Origin: Desulfuromonadales bacterium
Lineage (GTDB): Bacteria; Desulfobacterota; Desulfuromonadia; Desulfuromonadales; BM103
Length of the DNA: 7,139 bases
NCBI GenBank assembly: GCA_030614505.1
Contig: JAUWTX010000105.1
Span: forward strand, 1-7,139
Reading direction: 5' to 3'
The notes beneath the pieces were generated by a model, which saw only the letters and a list, made by a program, of their open reading frames with translations, ran no database searches and had not been told where the DNA came from. Position 1 is the first letter of the stretch; every line of letters begins with the position of its first letter. Made by a program: the position numbers and the translations under genes. Positions 1-6,038 of this stretch are shown here, piece by piece.

Positions 1-186
1 CAAGCCATCCATCTCCGACATCGTCCAGTCACTGATAAGCATATCAACATGGCGACTGGAAAATATCTCAAGGGCATCAACACCATTCTCAGCCTCCAGG
101 ATCTCCAGACCCTGAATCTTCAATGCAAAACGCAACATCTGGCGCACGCCGGGTTGGTCATCAACAATACAAACTACTTTGGACAA
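1..186 (-). CDS. CheY-like response regulator receiver, 5' part only (3' end beyond the left edge)
   Basis: The first 62 codons of a receiver domain are present and the reading frame is still open at base 1. The translation shows the acidic pocket IVDDQ (D9, D10) and the phosphoacceptor D53 in LISDWTMSEMDGL. The tryptophan after the phospho-aspartate and the EMDGL tail are close to chemotaxis CheY (E. coli has SDWNMPNMDGL), although the usual proline of the MP motif is serine here. The start is TTG at 184-186, chosen because GGAG lies 8 bases upstream and because the nearby ATG at 198-200 is in another frame that stops after eight codons. The gene follows the sigma54 regulator on the same strand after a 327-base gap with candidate promoters, so it may be a separate transcription unit. 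What follows the receiver cannot be seen; a stand-alone CheY is likely, but an attached output domain is possible. Membership of the receiver family is secure. Confidence 0.88.
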   Translation of the reverse strand, partial: MSKVVCIVDDQPGVRQMLRFALKIQGLEILEAENGVDALEIFSSRHVDMLISDWTMSEMDGL

Positions 187-193
187 TGTAGTT

Positions 194-198
194 TCTCC
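194..198 (-). promoter_or_regulatory. Shine-Dalgarno site for the TTG-started CheY-like gene
   Basis: GGAGA on the minus strand with GGAG 8 bases before the TTG codon at 184-186. It is the only good ribosome binding site near the first receiver codons, and it decides in favour of a TTG start. Confidence 0.65.
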
Positions 199-254
199 AT
201 TTCAACTTCGGTAATTAATTGATCTTCTGTATCTTCGTCTTCATACATACAAAG

Positions 255-271
255 ACCAATATTCATGCCAA
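255..271 (-). promoter_or_regulatory. Candidate sigma54 (-24/-12) promoter for the CheY-like gene
   Basis: The minus strand reads TTGGCATGAATATTGGT. Against the sigma54 consensus YTGGCACGRNNNTTGCW, 11 of the 13 defined positions match and the spacing is exact, with GG of the -24 box followed by 10 bases and then the -12 box. The mismatches are CAT for CAC, and the important -12 GC is GG, which would weaken it. It lies about 69 bases before the TTG start, so a transcript would begin near base 243-245. The two ATTGG units could instead be a repressor operator. The neighbouring gene encodes a sigma54 activator, which makes the reading more attractive but does not prove it. Confidence 0.32.
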
Positions 272-316
272 TTATTGGAGAACACATCACATTCATCTGC
301 GAGAAAACAACAACTG

Positions 317-345
317 TTTAAAAACGAGTGCTTAGGGGTGATCAA
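317..345 (-). promoter_or_regulatory. Candidate sigma70-type promoter for the CheY-like gene
   Basis: The minus strand has TTGATC (340-345) and TTTAAA (317-322) separated by 17 bases. Each hexamer matches four of six consensus positions. Position and orientation suit the CheY-like gene, giving a 5' leader of about 125 bases. In AT-rich DNA such matches are common, so this is only a candidate and competes with the sigma54-like element downstream. Confidence 0.25.
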
Positions 346-384
346 TAGCGACAAACTAAGTGGTGCGAGGGAAGATCCGCAGGA

Positions 385-404
385 AACCTGAGGATACTCA
401 GGTT
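385..404. promoter_or_regulatory. Perfect 8-4-8 inverted repeat: activator binding site or weak terminator hairpin
   Basis: AACCTGAG and CTCAGGTT are perfect reverse complements around a 4-base spacer. Two readings are possible. As DNA, a 20-bp dyad is the kind of site bound by a dimeric Fis-type helix-turn-helix, and it sits about 125 bases upstream of the candidate sigma54 -24 box, within the usual range for an upstream activating sequence. As RNA, it could be a short hairpin ending the operon, but on the minus strand it is followed only by TCCTG (three T in a row counting the stem end), which is poor for intrinsic termination. The dyad is certain; its role is not. Confidence 0.5.
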
Positions 405-480
405 ATATTGACATGCATTATGGCACAGTCTTGTGACAATAACATGGCAGGGAGACAGAATGATGACTCAGTTGCACACA

Positions 481-532
481 TGATAGCTCAGTGGACCTCA
501 TCGGCATGATAGCTCAGTCGGCCTCATCGGCA
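481..532. repeat. 26-bp tandem duplication across the stop codon of the sigma54 regulator
   Basis: Bases 481-506 and 507-532 are adjacent direct copies matching at 24 of 26 positions; they differ only where one has GGA and the other CGG. The 507-532 copy contains the last codons (ADEAD) and the TGA stop of the sigma54 regulator; the 481-506 copy lies wholly after the stop and is untranslated. A possible third, decayed copy of the first 12 bases begins at 461 (TGATGACTCAGT). The layout suggests replication slippage that added 3' sequence without changing the protein. Confidence 0.85.
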
Positions 533-2220
533 TCTTCGATGCCGAGTTCTTCCATTTTACGATAAATCGTACGACGACTGATGCCCAGCAAACGGGCTGC
601 ACGGCTTTTGTTCCCACCCGCCTTCTCCAATGCGGCAACAATCCTTGCAGCTTCACTATCAAATTCAACACCATCGTTATCGGAAAGGCCTGAAGATTCC
701 TGCAGTTCCGGTGGTAAGTGTCTGACATCAATGACATAGTCGCGACAGAGGACAAAGGCGTGCTCAACCGCATGTTGGAGTTCGCGAATATTGCCCGGCC
801 AGTCATAGTGTGTCATTTGTCTGGTTGCTGCATCGCTTAAGCCGTCAACCTGGCGTTTAAATCGTTGATTATACACAGCAACAAAATGATCAATGAGCAG
901 GGGGATATCCTCTCTTCGCTTACGCAACGCTGGCACAGAAATCTGTACAACCCGTAAACGATAATAGAGATCCTCACGAAACTCGTTATTGCGAACTTTT
1001 TGCAAGAGATCCTGGTTGGTTGCAGTGACAATTCGCACGTCAACCTTGATCGTCCCCACACCACCGACCTTTTCGATCTCCTTATTTTGCAGGACCCGCA
1101 ACAGACGTACCTGCAGAGCTGGTGAGATGTCGCCAATTTCATCAAGGAAGATCGTTCCGCCGTGAGCCTGCTCGAATCTTCCTGTTTTATCCTTGAGTGC
1201 TCCCGTGAATGAGCCCTTGACATGACCGAACAGTTCACTCTCCAGCAGATTTTCCGGTAAAGCAGCACAGTTGACCTTCACCAGGGCATTGTCACGTCGG
1301 TCACTGCGATAATGCAGTGCTTCGGCAACCAGCTCCTTGCCTGTACCACTTTCACCAGCAATCAATACGGTGGTATCAACTTCCGCCAGGTTTTCAATCA
1401 GACCGAACATCTCCTGAACAGCCTCACTACGGCCGACGATATGTTCGAACTTCTGACGCTTTTTCATGCTCTTTTCAAGGTTTTCCAAGCGCGTTTCGTC
1501 ACGCACGGTCAGGACCACACCAAGAGGGTTACCAGAGTCGCCAAGACACGGTGCAGCGGAGACATCCAGGACACACTGCTTTTGTGAAGGGCATGTGGTT
1601 TCAAAACGTTGCGAAACAATAGGTTCGTTAGTCATTAAAACTCTTTCGGCTATCTCAACAAATGTTGTACGGACGTTCTGCGGCATTTGCGCAAGTGACA
1701 TGCCGACAATACCCTCCGGGAGACCGAAAAGGTTAACAAGCGCATGATTCGCCTGAAGAATCTTCTGACGCTGGTCCACCAGCAGGATTCCGTCCCGTAC
1801 ACTGTCAAAGATTGCCTCCAGATGCGCACGGTACTCTTCCCGCTGGGCAACGACAGCTTTGTGCTTGAGGGCCATCTTGGCGACTCGCAGAAGAGTCTCC
1901 TGGCGAATAGGCTTGGGGATATAATCAAAGGCACCCTGGCGTACGGCTTCCGCGGCGGTTGTTACGTCTGGAACGCCGGTGATCATTACCACGGGGCAAT
2001 GGACGAATTTCTCACGAATAATCTTGAGCAGGTCAAGGCCGCTGTGCCGACCAAGCTGAATGTCAAGAAAAACCAGATCGAACAGGCTTTGCTGCAGGAG
2101 CACTTCCGCCTCTGGAAAGGACGCTGCAGAAGACACCATATATCCCGCATCTTCCAGAAAAGACCCCAGGGTAAAACGCAGGCTCTCCTCGTCATCTATA
2201 ACCAGAATATGGGAGGTCAT
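514..2220 (-). CDS. Sigma54-dependent response regulator, REC-PAS-AAA+-Fis HTH (NtrC-like)
   Basis: A 568-residue transcription activator that should couple phosphorylation to sigma54 RNA polymerase. Residues 1-121 are a receiver with D9, D10, phosphoacceptor D53, T81 and K103. Residues about 125-250 look like a PAS domain ending in VRDET. The AAA+ domain (about 260-500) has Walker A GESGTGKE (289-296), the sigma54-contact loop as GSFTGA (336-341; the usual form is GAFTGA), Walker B in GGTIFLDE (354-361) and the arginine-finger region FREDLYYRL (414-422). A Fis-type helix-turn-helix occupies about 521-561 (NKSRAARLLGISRRTIYRKM). All parts needed for a working activator are visible. The ATG start at 2218-2220 has AAGGA six bases upstream and lies 12 bases after the preceding gene, so the two are co-translated. 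The extra PAS between receiver and AAA+ is less common than plain NtrC architecture. Its targets are unknown; the cluster itself or the downstream CheY-like gene are candidates. Confidence 0.95.
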   Translation of the reverse strand: MTSHILVIDDEESLRFTLGSFLEDAGYMVSSAASFPEAEVLLQQSLFDLVFLDIQLGRHSGLDLLKIIREKFVHCPVVMITGVPDVTTAAEAVRQGAFDYIPKPIRQETLLRVAKMALKHKAVVAQREEYRAHLEAIFDSVRDGILLVDQRQKILQANHALVNLFGLPEGIVGMSLAQMPQNVRTTFVEIAERVLMTNEPIVSQRFETTCPSQKQCVLDVSAAPCLGDSGNPLGVVLTVRDETRLENLEKSMKKRQKFEHIVGRSEAVQEMFGLIENLAEVDTTVLIAGESGTGKELVAEALHYRSDRRDNALVKVNCAALPENLLESELFGHVKGSFTGALKDKTGRFEQAHGGTIFLDEIGDISPALQVRLLRVLQNKEIEKVGGVGTIKVDVRIVTATNQDLLQKVRNNEFREDLYYRLRVVQISVPALRKRREDIPLLIDHFVAVYNQRFKRQVDGLSDAATRQMTHYDWPGNIRELQHAVEHAFVLCRDYVIDVRHLPPELQESSGLSDNDGVEFDSEAARIVAALEKAGGNKSRAARLLGISRRTIYRKMEELGIEDADEAD

Positions 2221-2982
2221 TTCAAATCCTTGTTATCGTTCATTCTGGCCGGCAAGCGTGGTTTCATCTCTAAGGACCAGAACGGTGCCGAGTGCACGCT
2301 GACCATGACCGGTCAGCGGGGCCATGGTCAAACTGAAGACCAGAGGCTGACCAGCACGATCTATCGATTCAAGGTGGTATATTTCTCCCTCGCAACGCTC
2401 TTCTATCACCTCCAGCAGCATTTTCAACGGCGGACAGTAACCACTGATCTCCTGTGGACTGAGACCCAGTAAAGAATCCTCACAATGAAGCATCTCTATG
2501 GCAGCAGCGTTAATTTCACGCAGCTTCATTTCCTCATCGAAAACCATGATTCCTTCGCAAACGCTCTGAAACACGGCCGCCATGCGCAACTGGTACGTTT
2601 CCTGTTGATCGAGTAGTTCCTTATGTTCCACAGCAAGCTTGGCCTGGCGAAGAAGAGTCTCCTGATGAATCGGCTTGGTAATATAGTCAAAAGCCCCGAG
2701 CCGAACTGCTTCTGCTGCGGTACTGATCTCCGGCGCTCCCGTCGCCATGATCACCGGGACATTGGGGTGTATTTCCCGACTCGCTTGCAACACCTTGATA
2801 CCTGAATCCCGACCAAGCAGGATATCGAGAAAGATTGCATCGAAACATGTCGACTCAATCTTTTCCAGAGCTTCTTCGAGACTCTCTGCGGTTTCGACTG
2901 AATAACCTGCATCACTCAGAAACGCATTAAAAGTAAAACGAATACTTTCTTCATCATCAACAACCAGGATACTGTAACTCAT
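1474..2982 (-). repeat. Diverged tandem duplication of a REC-PAS coding module
   Basis: The receiver-PAS protein and the first ~250 codons of the sigma54 regulator are homologous end to end. A hand alignment of the first 121 residues is gapless with about 70 identities, and the two proteins are offset by only two residues at the RDET motif ending the PAS. The starts are 762 bases apart. Some DNA is still identical at that same spacing, for example AGAAGAGTCTCCTG at 1889-1902 and 2651-2664. The second unit runs on into AAA+ and HTH; the first stops at the boundary. Confidence 0.85.
2233..2982 (-). CDS. Response regulator with receiver and PAS domains but no output domain
   Basis: A 249-residue protein. 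Residues 1-121 are an intact receiver (D9, D10, phosphoacceptor D53, T81, K103; TAAEAVR and KPI motifs). Residues about 125-243 resemble the PAS domain of the next gene and end at LRDET. The protein stops six residues after the TLAG-side of that motif, just where its sister begins the AAA+ linker, so no DNA-binding, enzymatic or kinase domain follows. ATG at 2980-2982 has AGGGAG seven bases upstream. It lies 77 bases after the kinase and 12 bases before the sigma54 regulator. All phosphorylation residues are kept, which argues against simple decay. It may be a phosphate sink competing with its sister, a relay intermediate, or a partner that forms mixed dimers with the sigma54 regulator. Domain assignment is firm; function is inference. 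Confidence 0.92.
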   Translation of the reverse strand: MSYSILVVDDEESIRFTFNAFLSDAGYSVETAESLEEALEKIESTCFDAIFLDILLGRDSGIKVLQASREIHPNVPVIMATGAPEISTAAEAVRLGAFDYITKPIHQETLLRQAKLAVEHKELLDQQETYQLRMAAVFQSVCEGIMVFDEEMKLREINAAAIEMLHCEDSLLGLSPQEISGYCPPLKMLLEVIEERCEGEIYHLESIDRAGQPLVFSLTMAPLTGHGQRALGTVLVLRDETTLAGQNER

Positions 2983-3059
2983 CTCAGGACTCCCTAAGCC
3001 ACTATCAGATGGACCCGTTTATTAAGTTGGTTCCATTAAACAAACTCAAGATATACTTA
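2983..3059 (-). other. Short spacer between kinase and receiver-PAS gene, with an imperfect hairpin
   Basis: This 77-base gap is the longest inside the operon. It holds ATGGAACC (3029-3036) and GGGTCCAT (3009-3016) in minus-strand reading: a stem of seven pairs with one mismatch around a 12-base AT-rich loop. No T-run follows, so it is not a convincing terminator. It might act in mRNA processing or stability, or mean nothing. The ribosome binding site AGGGAG for the next gene is at 2990-2995. Confidence 0.3.
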
Positions 3060-6038
3060 TCATGCCACCGGCAATTCGACAACAACTTCAGTGTATTCGC
3101 CATCCACACTGTCGATAGAAAATGTCCCGTTGTGCTTCTGGACAATTTCATGACAGATACTCAAACCAAGACCGGTTCCCTCCGCCGAAGACTTGGAAGT
3201 GACAAACGGGTTCATGACCCGCGGTAGAAGTTCTGCAGCGATACCGGTGCCATGGTCGCGGAAGGTGACACGAACAAAGGCCCGGTCATCCTTGAGGATC
3301 TTCTCACCCTTAATCGACAGAATCTTGTCGGGATCCATATCCGGGTACTTCTCGACCAGAGCATGGCGAGCATTGCTGATCAGATTCAGGAAAAGTCGCT
3401 GAACCTGATGACTACGACTCAGAACCATCGGCAGCTCATCCGGTAGCTGGATCTCCAGTTTGATGCTTTCTTTATTGAGCTGACCCTGCGTCAGGGACAG
3501 TGCCTCGTCAAGCGCTTCGCTCACGGTGATTATATGGGCTTCAGAACTCTCTTCACGGGCAAAGTAGAGCAGTTCACGGACAATTTTAGCAACCCGTTCG
3601 CTCTCCTTGATAATGCGCAGCGACATTTTCCCTTCACGTGATTCTGCTGGCGCCTTGTTGAGTATGAGTTGAGCGTAATTGATCACACCGTTGATCGGGT
3701 TGTTGATCTCATGGGCGACCCCGGCAGCCAGTTCGCCAAGGGCGGCAAGCTGGCCGGTTCTCATAGACTGGGCCTGACGATGCAAAGATTCTGTAATATC
3801 CTGGGCAATTTCAATCACATTAATAACTTCACCAAGCTCATTAAACACCGGAAATGCACGCAATGAGAGGGTGCCTCCGTCAGACAGTTCCACCTGTTCG
3901 CTCTCTGTTCGACCAGTAACAAATGCCTTTTTCACTGGGCATTTTTCACAGTAGGGAAAAGTGCCCTCTGCTGATGGGCCGCGGGATATCCCGGGCAATT
4001 CGTAACAGCAAACATCCTTAGGCGTCCTCCCGCCAGATGGGTCGACAAGATCATCCTCAATCCAGTTAAGCCAGATGACGCGCATCTCCTTGTCAAGAAT
4101 CATGATTCGGTCCGGAATTGCTTCCAGAACACCCTGGAACTGCAGACTAAGCGTCTGCATGTGCTTTTCGCTCTCACGCAGTTCTGTTTCAATGCGCTTC
4201 AGTCGTGTAACGTCAGCAAAGGAAACAACTACAGCAACCGGCTTGCCAGCCCGATCGAGACCCAGAGGATGAGAATTGACCTGAAGCCAGATCGTCTGAC
4301 CATCGACTTGAGGAATCCCCATAATCTGGTTGTCAACAGACTTGCCTGTTTGCAGCGTCAGGACCGAAGGATGTTGATTCGACTCGTAGGGAGTTCCATC
4401 TTCGCGAACAGCATCAAGAATCAGTTCATTATTCAACTTCCCGATGATGTCATCTGTCTTCATTTTCAGGATTTTTTCGGCCGCCTGGTTGCAATGCACA
4501 ACTTCGCCGTTGTAACCGAGGATAATTAGGCCCTCCCCCATGGCAGAGATCAGGGAGCGAAAGCGTGCCTCACTGCGAACCAGGCGAGTCTCCGCCTCTT
4601 TCATCTGGGTGATGTCACGAACAACATTCAGAGCACAACTCTCATCATTCAAAATCAGGCTACTTGTTGAGATCAGACCGATCCGGACACGGCCATTCTT
4701 GACCTTAAAAGACATCTCGTAATTATTGACCAAGCCATGCTTGCGCATCAAATCCAGGAAATCATCACGCTTTTCAGGCCTTTCCCAGAGCCCTAGTTCT
4801 ATGGTGGTTTTTCCGATCATTTCGTCACGCGTGTAACCAAGCATCTTCGGGCAAAAATCATTGACATTGATGATCCGGCCATCACTCGAACGGGTAATCA
4901 TTATGGCATCAGGATACGTCTGGAACATTGTACGGAATCGAGTCTCACTTTCTTTGATCGATTGCTCACGAACTTCAACAGCAGTCATCATCTCACGAAA
5001 ACTTCCACTGAGGTCTTCCATTTCCTCATAGGTAGCAGGTCGCAGGATCTGGTCGTAGTTGCCCCTGGCGACCTCACTGGCCGCGTCACGGAGTGACAGA
5101 ACCGGTCTCAACATACGTCGCGACAACCAGACTGAGAGAATGACTCCCAGCAAAGCAGCAAAGATGAGTGCAGTTATCAGTAGATACTGCAAGTTGATAA
5201 GACCCTTCCTTGCTTCCTCAACCGACAGACTGACGTAAGCAGCCCAGTTCATTCCCGGAACCAAACGAACACTTTCAATCAGACTATTGTCCTCGTGAAA
5301 CTTGCTGGAGACCTCAATCTGGTAGTCAAGAGCATCACGTATTTCAGGATGTTGGCGTAGGTTGGGTCGTTGAGAGACAAGACCGGGTTGTGAATCGGCG
5401 ATCAGGGTACCGTGATAATCAACTAGTGAAAAATGAAAGTCGTGGCTGATATTCTGTAGACGATTAGTCAGTTCGATCGTAAGCCTCTGCAGGCTGATTG
5501 TTCCGAGCAGGATGCCGTTCTCAAGGGGGATTCCCAAGGTGATCGATGGTTCAGAAGTAATTGCTGAGAAAAATGTATCGGACCAGTACCGGCCTGAGAG
5601 TTGGTGTTGATGCTTAAAAATATCATGTTTGGAGAAGTCCAGGCCGAGGTAGTCCTCATGGCTGCCGTTATTTTTCATCGACATGCCAAGGTGGGTAATC
5701 CTGTGATCTTTGTCCAGAAGGTAAATCGACTCGAAGTTTTGTGATCCGTCAATCACCCCCTGCAAATACTTATTGATGTCAGCATCATTATGCAAAAGGC
5801 CGGATTGGAGTGTTTTTTCTACCTGAGAAAGCTGAGCACTGGTTTCATTAAGTAAATCAGCAGCTCTATTGCTGACATCCAACGCGTGAGCATCGTTAAG
5901 AGCAGCAATTGTTTCCAGGTGTTGATACTCGAAATACCGGCTGCCGAAGATCCCCAGCAACAGCATTGGAAAAACAGCCACCGTAACGAAATGCAGCATC
6001 ATAGACCGCTTGAGTGAACGTGGAGATTTCATAATCAC
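3060..6038 (-). CDS. Membrane histidine kinase: Cache-HAMP-three PAS-HisKA-HATPase
   Basis: A 992-residue sensor kinase. A transmembrane helix at about 15-34, a periplasmic Cache-like sensor at about 35-283 (LLDKDHRITHLG near 107-118, VDYHGTLIAD at 206-215) and a second helix at about 284-305 place the sensor outside the inner membrane. A HAMP linker (about 304-358) leads to PAS units at about 365-480, 488-615 and 632-750; the third carries a cysteine cluster (C677, C678, C697, C700). The catalytic core is complete: H-box AAGVAHEINNP with H776, N-box around N885-N889, G1 DHGTGI (928-933), F-box NPFVTSK (943-949) and G2 GTGLGL (954-959). It should autophosphorylate at H776 and pass phosphate to receivers, most likely those encoded next. 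GTG at 6036-6038 overlaps the upstream stop as GTGA and has AAGG seven bases upstream; ATG two codons later (6030-6032) is an alternative start. No receiver or Hpt domain is fused. Its ligand is unknown. Confidence 0.95.
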   Translation of the reverse strand: MIMKSPRSLKRSMMLHFVTVAVFPMLLLGIFGSRYFEYQHLETIAALNDAHALDVSNRAADLLNETSAQLSQVEKTLQSGLLHNDADINKYLQGVIDGSQNFESIYLLDKDHRITHLGMSMKNNGSHEDYLGLDFSKHDIFKHQHQLSGRYWSDTFFSAITSEPSITLGIPLENGILLGTISLQRLTIELTNRLQNISHDFHFSLVDYHGTLIADSQPGLVSQRPNLRQHPEIRDALDYQIEVSSKFHEDNSLIESVRLVPGMNWAAYVSLSVEEARKGLINLQYLLITALIFAALLGVILSVWLSRRMLRPVLSLRDAASEVARGNYDQILRPATYEEMEDLSGSFREMMTAVEVREQSIKESETRFRTMFQTYPDAIMITRSSDGRIINVNDFCPKMLGYTRDEMIGKTTIELGLWERPEKRDDFLDLMRKHGLVNNYEMSFKVKNGRVRIGLISTSSLILNDESCALNVVRDITQMKEAETRLVRSEARFRSLISAMGEGLIILGYNGEVVHCNQAAEKILKMKTDDIIGKLNNELILDAVREDGTPYESNQHPSVLTLQTGKSVDNQIMGIPQVDGQTIWLQVNSHPLGLDRAGKPVAVVVSFADVTRLKRIETELRESEKHMQTLSLQFQGVLEAIPDRIMILDKEMRVIWLNWIEDDLVDPSGGRTPKDVCCYELPGISRGPSAEGTFPYCEKCPVKKAFVTGRTESEQVELSDGGTLSLRAFPVFNELGEVINVIEIAQDITESLHRQAQSMRTGQLAALGELAAGVAHEINNPINGVINYAQLILNKAPAESREGKMSLRIIKESERVAKIVRELLYFAREESSEAHIITVSEALDEALSLTQGQLNKESIKLEIQLPDELPMVLSRSHQVQRLFLNLISNARHALVEKYPDMDPDKILSIKGEKILKDDRAFVRVTFRDHGTGIAAELLPRVMNPFVTSKSSAEGTGLGLSICHEIVQKHNGTFSIDSVDGEYTEVVVELPVA

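Larger units (their letters stand above)
187..513. other. 327-base intergenic region between the sigma54 regulator and the CheY-like gene
   Basis: No coding region is credible here on either strand. Going in the direction of transcription (minus strand), it holds a tandem duplicate of the sigma54 regulator's 3' end (repeat at 481-532), a perfect dyad (385-404), a sigma70-like promoter (317-345), a sigma54-like -24/-12 element (255-271) overlapping an odd palindrome CCAATAATTGG (268-278), and the TTG start's ribosome binding site. The part nearest the CheY-like gene is AT-rich, as expected of a promoter region. No strong intrinsic terminator with a long T-run was found. Confidence 0.7.

Noticed and set aside
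421..436. A plus-strand sigma54 element TGGCAC...TTGT
   Set aside because: The spacing between the two boxes is one base short, the -12 GC is missing, and it points into the 3' end of a gene on the other strand.
408..440. A plus-strand promoter starting with a perfect TTGACA at 408-413
   Set aside because: No acceptable -10 hexamer occurs at 16-18 bases and there is no gene downstream on that strand.
481..560. A tRNA gene on the plus strand
   Set aside because: Only the D-arm-like 14-mer is present. The hairpin GGCATC-TTC-GATGCC just downstream is not a T-arm with a seven-base TTCRANN loop, and no acceptor stem can be paired.
1744..2472. A 242-codon open frame on the plus strand, antisense to both response regulator genes
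   Set aside because: It has no ribosome binding site before its ATG, crosses the boundary of two well-supported genes, and shows no recognisable domain. Its similarity to another plus-strand frame near 2623-2805 merely reflects the duplicated receiver DNA read backwards.
3009..3036. An intrinsic terminator between the kinase and the receiver-PAS gene
   Set aside because: The stem has a mismatch, the loop is long, and no T-run follows on the minus strand; the genes still look like one operon.
4161..4529. A 122-codon open frame on the plus strand inside the kinase gene
   Set aside because: It lies opposite the PAS-coding part of a gene with complete kinase motifs, lacks a ribosome binding site and resembles no family; it is a shadow frame.
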